Shown here: positions 31,357 through 42,676 of the stretch, in pieces | How the letters are laid out: every line of letters begins with the position of its first letter | Position numbering within the stretch: position 1 is the first letter of the stretch | NCBI GenBank assembly: GCA_017562135.1 | Contig: QEYB01001312.1 | Span: forward strand, 1,860,001-1,924,000 | DNA: 64,000 nucleotides | From: Dipylidium caninum | Taxonomy: Eukaryota > Platyhelminthes > Cestoda > Cyclophyllidea > Dipylidiidae | Direction of reading: 5' to 3' | Notes under the pieces: generated by a model | What the model was told of the DNA's origin: nothing | Databases searched by the model: none | The model's input: the letters and a program-made list of their open reading frames with translations, nothing else | Made by a program: the position numbers and the translations under genes

Positions 31357-34300
31357 CTGAAAGAAAAAGAAAACAAGCGTGGAATTATGCTGTCGCACGA
31401 GGTTTAGTGATTTATGATGGAGAGAGGTATCGAAGCAGTTATTGCCACTTTTGAGTGTATAATGAAAATGAAATTGATTCCCCAATGTTTATGAAACAAG
31501 TAAAACTAGAGAGCAGGAGGCATACCATACTCTCCGTCTGAGAGTCATTGGCTTCCGAATAAGCCTTCACAAAGTATACAGTGCCCTCTTTATTCGTGGA
31601 AGTCGATGAAGTCGATGATGATTGTTGATCACTTTGACTCTTCTTTAACTTAGAATCGTTCTGCATCTCTTCCATACGTTTCCGATGTAGCTGCCAGCAG
31701 GTGTGACGACGGTCCAAAAATTCTCGAACAAAGTGCTCAGAACGCGGTGAATCGTCAAGGTAATTAACCAGCATGCTTTCCACCTGTAATGTAGGCAAAT
31801 AGAATACTCAAAATGGTTTAACGGAAACGCGTCATGTCTTGTGTCGCATTAATATGCAGAGATTAAAATTATACAACTTATTACTTCATAAGGCGCATCG
31901 ATAGTTGTGAAGAGCTCCACGAAGGTTGGTATGTCAAATTTCTCCTTCAATTCGATACCCACCAATGCCGATTGTACCCAACGAACAAGAATGTCAAATT
32001 CCTCACTCATTTCTGAGCTATCATCTGGGGTCATTTTTGACTTTTTCGAGGATGCTGCTACATTGTTATCCGACTTCTTGACACCATTCTGTACTGCCAA
32101 CTGCTGCTGTTGACGCGATTTAGCCTTCTCTTCACACAATTTCCCCCCTCAGATGATGGAGCCTACAATGCCGATGTAGTATTTACTTCGGGTTTTTTTA
32201 GAATTCTGGGTTATTTCGAGAAAACCATTACGGAATAAAATAGAACCTGTGGATTCCACTTGTCAGGAGGTGTCGCTGAACTGTTTGGCCCCATAAATTT
32301 TGAAACGTTACCGTCCAGAGGTGAAGATGAAGGTGAAGAGGAAGATTGTTTCATCTCAACTTTGCCCGTCTTTTCCGTCCAACAAGTTTTCACTAACTTC
32401 GTGGTTGTTACTTGTGGTCGTTCCGGTGCTGAAGCCAATCTACCGCTTCCTGAGGAGCAAGATTTAAACTGGAGAGTTTCGCTAGACCATTGGCCACCAG
32501 TGCTTCCGCCACAACCCGATGAAACCGAACTGGAACATCCGGACTGGGAAATGGCGCGTTGAATTTGCTGACCACCATTGTTGCCTCCAACACCATCAGA
32601 TTTACTAAGAATGGGAGAGTGTTTCTGTTGTTGTGAGGATTTTTTCGCGATGGAGGGAACGTTGGCATTTTGTTTTGGTCTGGGCTCAGGTTTGGAGACT
32701 CCATTGCTGGAGCCCTTTCCTCCAGCTGATTTGTGCCGCGTACTGTTTAAACAATAAGAAGCTAGGTATAAAAACGAAGTACAACACCATGAATGAATGA
32801 CTGTATGGTAGTAACATTGGAGTAAAAAGAAAAATGAGGATATGGAAACATTTTTGGAAAAACAACACCAGCACTTGAGAGTTCGCATAGATGTTACGAA
32901 AATAAAAAGAATGAACATGAAGATAAGCGCAAAAGTTTAATCCTTGTCGACTTACTAAACAAGTTTGATCACTCCAAATTAAATGAGGTTCACAAAATTT
33001 AGACACAAATAGCAAAGCGAACGTGGAAAAAAAAACCAAATTCCTAACGCGCTTCCAGCAATTGCAAAAGGAACCATTTAGAAAACAAGAGTAAAAGACT
33101 TACGCCCTGGGAGAGTGATTATCACTATGGAGATCGGAGGCAGGTCGAAAAGGAACGTTTTCGTTGGAAGGTATCGCGGTTTCGACTCCCTGAGAGGCAT
33201 TGTTAACAAAGCCACCGCTTCCCGGATCAGGCACAATTGAAGTGGAAGCCGGGAACACATTGTCTATTGGTTGGTGAGCTGGAACTTGTTGATTTAATTG
33301 TTGCGGAAGCAACTGCGATTGTGGTGAGGATGGCCAGGGAGTAGTTACGTTGGGATTATTGAATCCGGCTGAGTTAATCATCTTTAAAATTAAACGTAAG
33401 CATTTCGAAAACACTGAAAAGTGATTAATTACAGGATGGAAATAATCGAAGTAGCAAGGAAAATAACGGGATAGGTTACTAAAAGGCGACCAACGCAGAG
33501 TGTCACTTCAAGGTCCAGAATACGCTACTGAATTAACCATAACCTTAAAAGCCTCCATTAATGGACTAGCAAATATTGACAGTTTAGAATTACCATTACA
33601 AAAGGATGTGACAGGAATGAACGCAGGCCACGTATATGCAAATGGATGGAAGAGTAGAGCACATGACCACAGCGCTTTACGAGTAAGCAATATCCTTCAG
33701 GGCCGTCATGCATGTCTTGCACCGTGTATAATCGGAGTAATTTAATTCTTCTCATTAACAAACAAATCATTATGTACTGAAGAAAGCAATGCCAATAGCG
33801 ATATCAAGCACAAAAATTAGAGAATCAAAAGTCTGGGAGTATGGTGAAATAAATCATGAGTTCCCGTTTTTTCCCATAAGAGTACTGCCTTTATGTATGC
33901 CTCTAAAATTCGGTTCATCCCATGAAAAACAATTGGGTTCTAATATGAAATAATGTCGCTAACAGGCATATGTGATCGAGGCGAAACATTAGAACTTTCC
34001 ATTTGGGCTGTAATGCCGGAATTAAACAATAATATATGAACGTAATCTTAACACAAATTTACGGACCAGCGTCGAGCAGTAATGATATCAAATATCGATG
34101 AAGCATAAGTTGAAATCGAGGAAGTAAATATACCTCCTGCACTAAAGACGGATCGAGCGGGGTTTTAGCTGCCCATTCCGAGAGGAGAGAGAATAAGTGA
34201 TTGTTAATATTCATTGTTGCAGCTCCAGGATTTGACGCAATCGTCTCAGCTAGCTGTTTGAGAAGAAGCTCTTGGCCGGTAACTGTCGGTACATTTGGAC

Positions 34301-37300
34301 CAGACATACCGTTTTTACTGAACCCAAAAGTAGCATCCATAACCTAAAAGGGTACAGCAGAGCACTACGTGATTAAAAGTAGCAGTCATCGTTCAGCTAA
34401 CAAAATCCGTTGACAATAACCAACGATTGACGTTTGTCTTCTTGGAGTTTAGTTATGGAAAAATGGGACGAAATGTATAAGAATTGAAGACCGTGTAAAA
34501 AATATTCAGTAGTACAAACGATTGAGTAAAATTTATGAATCGACGCTAATAAAAAAAAATATGCAGAACAGTGAAAAGTAAATTGGACAAATGGAACGAG
34601 GCAAGTATGTCGCTCGAGACTAGTGGGGGACAAGTTAAAATTAAGCGATACATACTGCCGCAAAACATGGTAAGCATCATAACTGTTTCTAAAACATGGA
34701 AACAAGTCTATTTGAGAACTAGGATTATGATGCGAAAAAAGAGTATGCTGGAAAAACACACATTATTGGTAATTCAAACAGACTGATACTATTTAAAGTC
34801 TGAAAAGGTCTTACTTGGATCTCATTGCGCAATTAAAAACGTTTAAGAACATGAATTCCTTGATTCAAAAATTTTAACGATGGTAAGCGGGAAATATTCA
34901 TACAAAATATCTTTCCACATTAAGCAGGTCAGGGACACTGGAGGGCCGAACAACCGCTTTGCACAAAGTAATCAAGCGATAAAAATTCTTGCAATTAGAA
35001 GGTAAATTGAAAAAGGCTACTGGACACTTTACTGCAATAATACGGACATCCAAATGCCACCCCATAAAGTCAGAACGACAGCAATCGGAGCCGTGATAAC
35101 ATAACAGAATAGCTTAATTTCCCAGAAATCAGAAAAATAGATCCACTCGCTGAAGAAACCAAAGTTCCAATGCAAAAAAATGTCTAAAGTAAGATTCGAG
35201 GGCGTTTAAAGCTCAAAGGGTGGCGGTAACTTGACGCACGAAGGAACATGGAAAATAATCACAAACCTAAAACACATGACAGAAAAACATTGAAACATGT
35301 TTCGCTGTCATACATTCGCGTGAGATGCATTCTCAAATGTCAGATAGTTACCTAGAATAATGGAAACAGATAAATCCAAAATTATCTTTATGTACAATTG
35401 CTCATTAATTTCTGCCATCGGTTACAATTTTAAGTGGCGGTGTCAATTAAATTGTCTTATTTCTCATGGACATGGGATGTTAAGGCCCAGCTCAGTGAAC
35501 CAGAAGCAAAACAACCGATCAAAGTACGAGCAGGAGCAAGTGCACGTGGGTGATAATACGGTTTCTCAGTGTGCATGGTTGTGAAGGCAAGGAATGCATA
35601 GGCGTGCATAGTTGTGCAGTTATGAAACACAAAGTAGGTCATTATAAATGCGTGACGCGTGCATGCGCACCCACGCCTTTGACGCTGTATGCTGCGCCAC
35701 CAAGCAGTCGCACACAAATTGCTCAGTGCACCTGCGCCCCAGTAGGGCTAACCAGCTTCAATAAGGAAATTTAATAAATGATTTCTCAATATAACCTAGG
35801 TAAAAATGACCTATCACTCCAAAACAGCCCTCTACGAAAGCAAGAGGAAATAGTCGGCGCGGATATATTTAACAACCAATAAGAAACCACGTGCACCCGG
35901 TTGAAATTTGCCAGCTGTAGAAATTCACACATATTGACACTATTTGCAACGTAAACTTCGCTGCATTTCTGCAAAGAGTATAAAGTTCAGACGGTTGGTT
36001 CTCAAGCACTGTCAAAAGCATCCAGAGCTACAGCCCAGTAAATGGAACTGGGTCACGTGCGCGTGAAATGGAGCCCGTGCCGTGATGGAGTAAGCAATCA
36101 ACATAACATTTACGATACCGGATTACACAAATACCGAGGCGTTTTGGATAAATGATCAAAATACCAAGTCAGTGTATGCAGAACGGCAATTAGAACGCTT
36201 TTATGCGATTAATAAATGAATGAAAGTGGTAGTAGAAAGCATACTAAAACTAGAAACACTGTTCCGACGTCAACGCTTGAAAAGGCATTGAGATATTAAA
36301 GTCAAAACAAGAGGAAAATATTACTCGCAAAAAGAAGTGTTGGCACCTACACAGCCACCATCGCCTGTCATGGACCGTGAGAGTTTGCGCAGCAATTGCT
36401 GTTGGTCCAGGCAGGCGAAGGGAAGGTTGGCCGCGTTTTGTTGGTCGTGCATCCGAACCATGAGGATGAGTTGGGGTGTGATGCCGCCCCGGATAGGTGG
36501 TATTTGTGTAGTCCCGGCGAAGGGGACGTGACCGAATAATTGCACATAGCTATCTATAGATAAAAATATTGCACTCTATTTAAACAGTGAATACTCAATC
36601 GCCTTCAAGTAAACAGCATTTATGAGGTTAATATGCCTGAAGAGACCATATCACTTGTGAACTCTAAATCGACGCCATACTTTCGGCTCAATATTAAATA
36701 TGCTCAACTATAATAATATCCGATAAAAATAAACTTCGTTAAGCCATAACTAAAGTATTCCGCTGGTCGTCTGGTCGTCTGGTGCACTAGTTGTTATAAA
36801 CATTCACAGAAAAGTTTAGGAAATGAACCTCAGCAAGGGCGGTAGGTTAAAATAAACTTACCGTATTCCGACGGTAGACAGTCCAATAATGTTGCGAAAA
36901 CAAAATAATATAATACGAATAAAAATCCCTCATTCAATGTAAAAACTATACAATAGCTGGTTGAAAACTTTTGAAAAAGTGACAACTATTGGAGATGGAT
37001 ACTGCAGCGGGTCGGAATAACGTCATAAAATGCAGAGGTCACTTTGGTTCGTGTGAACCTGGCATGTATGGAAGATTTTGCGATACAAGGTTTGCACGAA
37101 GTTAAAATAATATCGGATTTCTTTCTAGTGAATGGTTGTGGTAACTTACGCAAAGTAGAAAATGTGTCATCACACTTCCGTCGTATCCGTAGAGAGGAAG
37201 TGAAATACCGGCCGGCAAGGAGCCAACTGAGCATTTGGGAACTGCTAAATTCACCTTGAATACGACCCTGAGGATCCTCATAATACCACAACTGGTCATC

Positions 37301-40300
37301 ACTCAGAATTGCGCCACCATTTTCGACCACTTGTTGTCCTGGGTCAAGGCCATTACCATCATACCCGAAGGCACCCTATAATTGTTCGGAGTATTAGCCA
37401 ATGTGTCCTTTAAATGTGCTAAAAAGTGAAGGAGGTAATTTATCCACAGGTAATCTAGTCCAGACGAGAGAAACTCACGGAATGCCAGTGTCAGAATCAA
37501 CTTAGACTAATCATTTAACAAATTCTGTTTTTGGAGCGTTATGGGAAAATCTGTTCAAGCAACTCAATTCTTCCACATAAGCAAAAGGAAAACATCTGGA
37601 GAGGGCGCTAGGCGTTGAAAACGCATTGAGTTGGGCGAAAATGCACAACGTAAAGTGGAAGACGTCGACCCAAAACATCATACGACTCTTCTGAAATAAT
37701 GTATCAAGAAACGAGAAATCTCTGAATCCTTATATTTCAAGATCCACTGTAGTATGAATTAAATCTTGAGATGTATTAACGAAAGACATGCCACGCAGGG
37801 CTTGACGACGAGAACATTTGACTACTTTGGTTCAATTAAAGTTTTTGTTTTACCAAAGTGTGCACTTCCCACCGATTGTAAGATTACCATAAATCAAGGT
37901 AAAAAATAACATTTCAGCGAAATGCACAGATAAACTTAGTGTTGCCGTCCTAGTCTGAAAAAAATGGGAATTGAGACCCAAACCAAAAAATAACGGATAT
38001 GAGTAAAAAATCTATAGTGTTCTACAACAGTGCAAATCTTACAGGGACTGTAGAGTAATCAACGATTTTATTCCGAAAGGTACCGAGAGTATCATGTTGG
38101 GTGTACTGATCCGAAGTGCCATGCCTTTGGTAACCCTCGGTTTTCGGGTCGAAAACGATAGAATTTACACCTGAACAAGGTATGTGAGAAGCTGGCCAAA
38201 AATTTGATTGGGTTTTGAACCAGGAGATGTGATTTGTCCACAGCGGATAAAGTCTACGCAAAGAAAGCAGATCAAGTGAAAATAACAGCTAAAAACGTAA
38301 GAAATTCGCAACTGCACATGCGGAAAAATGCTACTTGAAAACAATGAATAGCCTTAACGCAAATCTATAAACAAACAAAAAGCTCATTTTTCGATTGCTA
38401 AGATTACAATTGCTCAGTTATGCCGGTACTATGTAATAATCCGAAACCAGTTACTTTAGATGACTGCACAGAGCTATAATGCCAATAGAGATCGGATATC
38501 CCGCCAAGGCTAGTCGACCAAATGACATGGGTTGAAAAAAGAAACTAAGTTAGCGCTCAAAGTATTGTTAACCGCAATCCTCTGAGATCAGAAGTCGTGT
38601 CCTCAATCTATAGGGTCAAAAACATGACAAGTTACCCCAAAAAAAGGAATTTCAAAAAGTGACTTTAGGAATATGGTGGCAAAAATGCTATGAGCAAGCT
38701 TATTAAATGCATACAATGTTGCAACAGATACCTGTTATACTTAAATGTTCATGAGTTCAAGTCCATAGAGACGACGTATCTAGTAAAAATCGCACAAATA
38801 TTCAATGTTCCGCCTCATGAAAGGAAACCATCTTTATCTCGTGTTCACACAGGGCGCTAGAGGATTTAAGACAACGACGAAAGTGTCGTCCGTCAGAGGC
38901 AGAGCACAACCAACCTGCCCAAGCAAAGAGGACTCGGAGACTGGAAGAGGTCGGTGAATGTTTGGCTGGTCAGCTACAAAGGACATTCGCGCTACAGCGT
39001 CTGGGAGGCACGTTGCCACATCAAAATCAGCAGTATTGACACTCTGACCGGAAGGTAAGTTGATACTCCTACTCTCATCCTTCGCTCCTATGTCTGTAGA
39101 ACTGTCCGCCGATGACGTACTGGAAGAAGATGCCGTACGACCCCTTCGTCTGTGAAGTAAATGATTCGGTTGAGGATTAGAATTCCCCTCAGACGCACTC
39201 TGTCCGGAACGACTGATGATCTGCAAAGACAGTGGTAAGGGCGAAAAAACCATTCAGTTTTCAATGCGCATAAAAACTCATTATTTTGATGCTAAAAGCA
39301 TCTAACACTGTAAAGTATCTCGGGTTGTAGCCGAAGTTCAATCCCTATATGGACCCCTGAAACGCAAAGGTTTGCACAGAACCAAAAGGGTAGGGAAATA
39401 AACTCTAAGATAATTAACTTACGGAGACATTCTTATGCGGTGATATCCCACCACCATCACTCGACGTTCTATTACGCCAAGATCGTTCCAATTCTGGTCG
39501 CTGAAAAAGGGAATCTACTTCCGCAACTGGATCCGGCAATGATTTGGTCCATTCCATAGCCTTTCCATCACCACCTGTTCCCAGAGTATGTTGAGGCCAT
39601 GATACAGGGCACCAAGATGACGTAGGAACTTCATCCGATAAAATGCGACCAGTAGAGTTTTCTAAGTTGTTGCTATTGATTGATGAATTTGCCGAGACGT
39701 AGAAGTTCGGGACAGTAGCCATCTGGTAGTGAAATTCTTCGTTGTGTAGACCCATCATTTGTGGTCCTGCCACGTGGCTGCTAGGATTAAACCGATTGTG
39801 CGTCTCTGAAGAGCACTTCTTCCAGCTACATTAAGTCACCAAAGAGATATGATTGAGTCCCTTATAAATCAACGAAAGCGTCAGCAAACCATATATGTCG
39901 GAATGCTTTCTTAACATTTTGCAGTCGTAAATAAGGGACGATGATTTTCCGCAAGATAAGCATAGTTCATCAGAGTAACAATTAAATAATACCTGAGGAA
40001 GGGATTATCATTGCTCTCTGCAAATGAGTCAACCGCATAACCAACTGCTGTGTCGCGAACATTGTTTGGTGCGCCTAAACCGGGATTAGGAAACATAAAT
40101 AATTACGTGGCAAACCGCCTGTAGAATATGTTTGCTTGTCAAAATCATTCATAACACTATTCTGAACAGAGAATTATCAGAAGGACGTTAAATTACGTCA
40201 GAATGAAAAGAGGGCTGTAAAACAGCGCCCCGAGGTTCGGGTATAAATGTGTTTGGAAAACCCGTTGGAGGCGGACAATTAACATCGGAAATTGAGTTGT

Positions 40301-40440
40301 ATAGTTTTAGGTACTCCGAAGCCGCGGATTTTGGATCTAAATGTGGTAAGTTAAGACAAGCAGGTACTTTGAGGCACGGGATCAACAGCAGACAGCAGCC
40401 TGCTCTTGGAGGATATCACATTTTCAGGGAAAGAGGACAT
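31294..40440 (-). CDS. gigyf: GIGYF-family GYF-domain protein (15 exons)
   Basis: Homologue of GRB10-interacting GYF proteins (GIGYF1/2, fly Gyf), which bind Pro-rich partners through a GYF domain and work with 4EHP in translational repression. Exons (high to low): 40440-40368, 40336-40197, 40161-40107, 40074-39993, 39780-39423, 39220-38851, 38170-38043, 37375-37150, 36553-36351, 34343-34134, 33381-33104, 32742-32247, 32127-31885, 31783-31526 and 31356-31294. They sum to 3183 nt (1060 residues plus stop), with all phases agreeing. The GYF domain spans about residues 430-490 (LWYYEDPQGRIQGEF). The conserved C-terminal helical region reads FDIPTFVELF, APYEVESMLVNYLDD and FVREFLDRR, close to vertebrate GIGYF2. 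The long Glu/Arg/Gln coiled coil of vertebrate GIGYF2 is missing, replaced by Ser/Gln/Asn-rich sequence. I see no clear YxxxxL-type 4EHP-binding motif. Confidence 0.87.
31526..31783 (-). CDS. gigyf: gigyf exon 14 (conserved C-terminal region, second part)
   Basis: Encodes VESMLVNYLDDSPRSEHFV and REFLDRR, matching the vertebrate VHDYIRAYLGD...FAKQFLERR block, then a basic and Ser/Thr-rich tail. Symmetric phase 0, donor ATG|GTATGC. Confidence 0.88.
31885..32127 (-). CDS. gigyf: gigyf exon 13 (conserved C-terminal region, first part)
   Basis: Encodes KAKSRQQQQLAVQNGVKK, then EEFDILVRWVQSALVGI and EKFDIPTFVELFTTIDAPYE, which aligns with the vertebrate LDVPTFVSFL...SPYEV segment. The acceptor is weak (TGAAGAG|AAG), chosen because it alone fits the phase. 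Donor GAA|GTAATA. Confidence 0.8.
32247..32742 (-). CDS. gigyf: gigyf exon 12
   Basis: A 496-nt exon, Ser/Gly/Gln/Lys-rich (SSQQQKHSPILSKSDGVGGN; TGGQWSSETLQF), ending KWNPQ|GTTCTA in phase 0. It occupies the place of the vertebrate coiled coil and linker. Confidence 0.75.
33104..33381 (-). CDS. gigyf: gigyf exon 11
   Basis: Encodes MINSAGFNNPNVTTPWPSSP, a Gln-rich LLPQQLNQQ and a disordered remainder, ending SPRA in phase 2 (donor GC|GTAAGT). Confidence 0.78.
34134..34343 (-). CDS. gigyf: gigyf exon 10
   Basis: A 70-codon symmetric exon: VMDATFGFSKNGMSGPN, then LLLKQLAETIASNPGA and HLFSLLSEWAAKTPLDPS. Amphipathic helical character; no named domain. Confidence 0.75.
36351..36553 (-). CDS. 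gigyf: gigyf exon 9
   Basis: Completes the GYF domain with SYVQLFGHVPF (vertebrate proteins have MKMWGRVPF), then QLILMVRMHDQQNAANLPFA and a Leu-rich DQQQLLRKL. The donor TGT|GTAGGT is modest but required by phase. Confidence 0.78.
37150..37375 (-). CDS. gigyf: gigyf exon 8 (GYF domain)
   Basis: Encodes most of the GYF domain: DDQLWYYEDPQGRIQGEF, then SSSQMLSWLLAGRYFTSS and RRKCDDTFSTL. The aromatic WYY, the DPQG turn, M-x2-W and the following basic strand are the family hallmarks. The name-giving Gly-Tyr-Phe reads Gly-Arg-Tyr-Phe here, and the usual GPF is GEF. Donor TTGC|GTAAGT, phase 1. Confidence 0.9.
38043..38170 (-). CDS. gigyf: gigyf exon 7
   Basis: Encodes VNSIVFDPKTEGYQRHG and FRNKIVDYSTVP; donor CCT|GTAAGA, phase 0. 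Confidence 0.75.
38851..39220 (-). CDS. gigyf: gigyf exon 6
   Basis: A strong acceptor (CTGTCTTTGCAG) precedes IISRSGQSASEGN. The exon is Ser-rich, with an RRRGRTASSSSTSSADSS block, and ends in phase 1. Confidence 0.75.
39423..39780 (-). CDS. gigyf: gigyf exon 5
   Basis: Encodes SHVAGPQMMGLHNEEFHYQM and further polar sequence with ELERSWRNRTSSDGGG, ending NVS|GTAAGT. The acceptor may be CTAG (39780) or a CAG three bases further, with the same phase. Confidence 0.75.
39993..40074 (-). CDS. gigyf: gigyf exon 4
   Basis: Encodes APNNVRDTAVGYAVDSFAES, ending in phase 2 at CTC AG|GTATT. Confidence 0.65.
40075..40106 (-). other. 32-nt mini-intron 3 of gigyf
   Basis: GTAATT donor and CCGGTTTAG acceptor. 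All three frames would hit a stop if it were retained. Confidence 0.6.
40107..40161 (-). CDS. gigyf: gigyf exon 3 (55 nt)
   Basis: Encodes NSVMNDFDKQTYSTGGLP, phase 0 in and phase 1 out. It is flanked by two mini-introns. Skipping it would break the frame of the following exon, which supports its inclusion. Confidence 0.6.
40162..40196 (-). other. 35-nt mini-intron 2 of gigyf
   Basis: GTAATT donor and CTGTTCAG acceptor, phase 0. It contains an in-frame TAA that splicing removes. Confidence 0.6.
40197..40336 (-). CDS. gigyf: gigyf exon 2
   Basis: Encodes PKSAASEYLKLYNSISDV and a Pro-rich stretch (CPPPTGFPN), ending HSD|GTAATT in phase 0. No domain is recognised in this N-terminal part. Confidence 0.65.
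40337..40367 (-). other. 31-nt mini-intron 1 of gigyf
   Basis: GTACCT donor and CATTTAG acceptor. Its removal joins phase 1 to phase 1 and bypasses a TAA. Confidence 0.6.
40368..40440 (-). CDS. gigyf: gigyf exon 1 (start codon)
   Basis: ATG at 40438-40440 opens MSSFPENVISSKSRLLSAVD. Without splicing the frame stops after 29 codons; removing a 31-nt intron at CAA A|GTACC restores a frame that stays open. No longer alternative start was found. Confidence 0.6.
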
Positions 40441-42676
40441 TTTGTGTTGAGAAATAGAAAGCCCTTGTCCGTATAATTTAAACTAAATCAAAAGCGTCAC
40501 TGAATTATGATATTCACCAACCTAACTAGGAGAGAACCCCACCAGCTGTATAAAAGGCAATTAAGAAGGCCCGCGTCAGTGGCCGTCGGCAGCGTTAAAA
40601 ACAAGGTATCCATTATATTATCAAGCTATACTAACACTTTTGACTGATGACGAATTGTAAGTAATTCCTTTTAAAATTATCTCTTAGCAAAACATATTTT
40701 GAAATTGCAACAACAAATTCAGGAGACCGATTAGACGAAACAGAATCTCTTCAAGTGTTACAGCCTTATTAAGACGATCAAAAAATTCGTCCCTTGGACA
40801 TCTGTTTTAGCAGGTCTTGCAACGACTTACACTCTAGGGAACCTTCTGAATCTTATATTTTGACATTTTCTTACCAAGATTGTACTAATAGGCGTAAGTG
40901 GCTCAAAACAAACGCACATGCCCTCTTGCGTATAGATTGAGACGTGGCTGATAGAACCAAACGAAGACCCCGTTAGTGTTACTTAGATTACTGACATCCT
41001 TTTCTCCGCACTTAAAGTTTATGAATTAACTGCAATGACTTACCGATCCCACTTGATTGTCCACAGCTAGATGGCAAAGGTTGAAAAAAAGTATAAATTG
41101 CCCTTAGCAAGGAGATAGCAAAGGTCCGCATTCAAGCCAAATAGTATTTCCCCGCGGACTAATCGCCGGACAGTCCACACACCAGCTAAATTGTATTAAC
41201 AGAATACTTAAATCTTTTGAATTGTAATAATTTGCATTTAGCAAATGTATGTTATATCGCACGCACCATGCTCCTTGATGAGGTGGTTTTTGCTTTAATT
41301 TTTGTCCTCATAATTCCCGTAAATAAGACTTACAGGGCTATTCTAGGATCATTCGTTCACGCCAATCCTATTTCCCTACAGAAAGGCGCTTTGTTAATGT
41401 CCCACGGAGATAATAAAAGGAGGACGCAATTTAAGACGTTACAGCATAATTATGTTTTCTGCTTCGATCGAAAGCTTATTAAAATGACTATGATAATAAA
41501 ATGCACAGGTCAAGGCGTGAGAGCGTGAGGGCAGTGTGAACAAAGATAGGGCATTTGATGAGGGTTATGTTTTCGGAAAGGTAGTTTCGTTGTAATTTTA
41601 TACTGTGGCTCGACGACATATTCACTCCCTCGGTATTAGTGCGTTAAGTGCTCGTTTGAAAGAAAAGTGATGAATGACTGGAACGTGGTGCTTATATTTT
41701 GATGTGAACAAAATCTATATTTCTGAACATATCCCCAATAACGTGCAAAATCTGTGTTCAATTCGGGCACTATACGACTGCCTCTCATTAGTAGTGAAGT
41801 AAGCTCCTACTTTTCAACCTAGTTACCCTTAACTAAAAGTCTGCTGATTTAGAGAAATAAATGCGCAGTCCCGTAGACGCGCATGCATATTGCATCCTTA
41901 AACCCCAATGATTCTGTGTATACAAGAAATAGGTGCAATCTCTATTAACTGTACAATGAAGGCGATTTGATTTAAAGATCCTGAATTAGCGACCCATGAA
42001 TTATATCACACATAATAGCTTTGTTTGCCTATATTTAAGTGGCCTTCGCACAATTCAAAGCCTCTTGGGGACCGTTTTATTCTCCGCAGCCTGCGTTCGC
42101 CTTGGTCTGGGATCATATTCTTTGCACATTTTCTTACATGAAATTGCATATGCTGATTTTATTAATAGTGATGTGAACCGCATAATTGTTGTAATTTTTC
42201 TTACACGGTTTGACACCTAGAAAGCGGTTACTTTTTGTGCCTATTATTTTTCCTATACGCGATTTCGACTGCGTGCTTTACCGATCCCTATGGGTAAAAT
42301 ATTGAATGAATACGAAGATGCAAATTTTTGGAGTATTATTTTTGGACAGAAGAGCGGAATTAGTTGCGTATATGATTTCGTTGAAGCAACTACCTTTTAT
42401 GGATTAAGCCATTTAATCCCCAAAGATTTCTCTCGAGTTGATAAATTTTTTGCTAATGCTGTACATCGTTATGAAGAGCTAAATGACTTCATATAACAAA
42501 CTTTTTCACCAAACCCTTTGATACATATATTGAATACTTTAACTTTTTTCATATGGTCTATAATTTAGTGGACCTGTTCTCTCAAGTATACTTTTTTCAC
42601 GTTATCGATTTTGCTCATTTGTCAATAATTTATCTCGGAAAACCACCATGTCCTTCAGTTCTGGCATGTCAGCAGG
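40441..42676. promoter_or_regulatory. Divergent promoter interval between gigyf and the CAPS gene
   Basis: The two genes are transcribed away from each other from within this 2.2 kb, so both 5' ends and promoters should lie here. It is AT-richer than its surroundings and I could not pick out a specific TATA or initiator element. Plus-strand frames at 41217-41528, 41996-42220 and 42290-42496 are discussed separately; none matches a known family. Confidence 0.55.
42290..42496 (+). CDS. Small ORF of unknown function upstream of the CAPS gene
   Basis: A 68-codon frame with an ATG and a balanced, protein-like composition (MGKILNEYEDANFWSIIFGQ; AVHRYEELNDFI), with A/T-rich third positions. It ends 180 nt before the CAPS start codon. 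I do not recognise it. It could be an upstream ORF, a short peptide gene, a relic exon or chance. Confidence 0.25.
   Translation: MGKILNEYEDANFWSIIFGQKSGISCVYDFVEATTFYGLSHLIPKDFSRVDKFFANAVHRYEELNDFI

Noticed and set aside
31849..32139. Longer version of gigyf exon 13 starting at 32139
   Set aside because: The extra codons follow a TGA, and no acceptor there matches the phase of exon 12. The AAG at 32127 fits.
39320..39350. tRNA T-arm-like GTTCAATCC
   Set aside because: The flanking 5-nt arms do not pair and there is no A-box.
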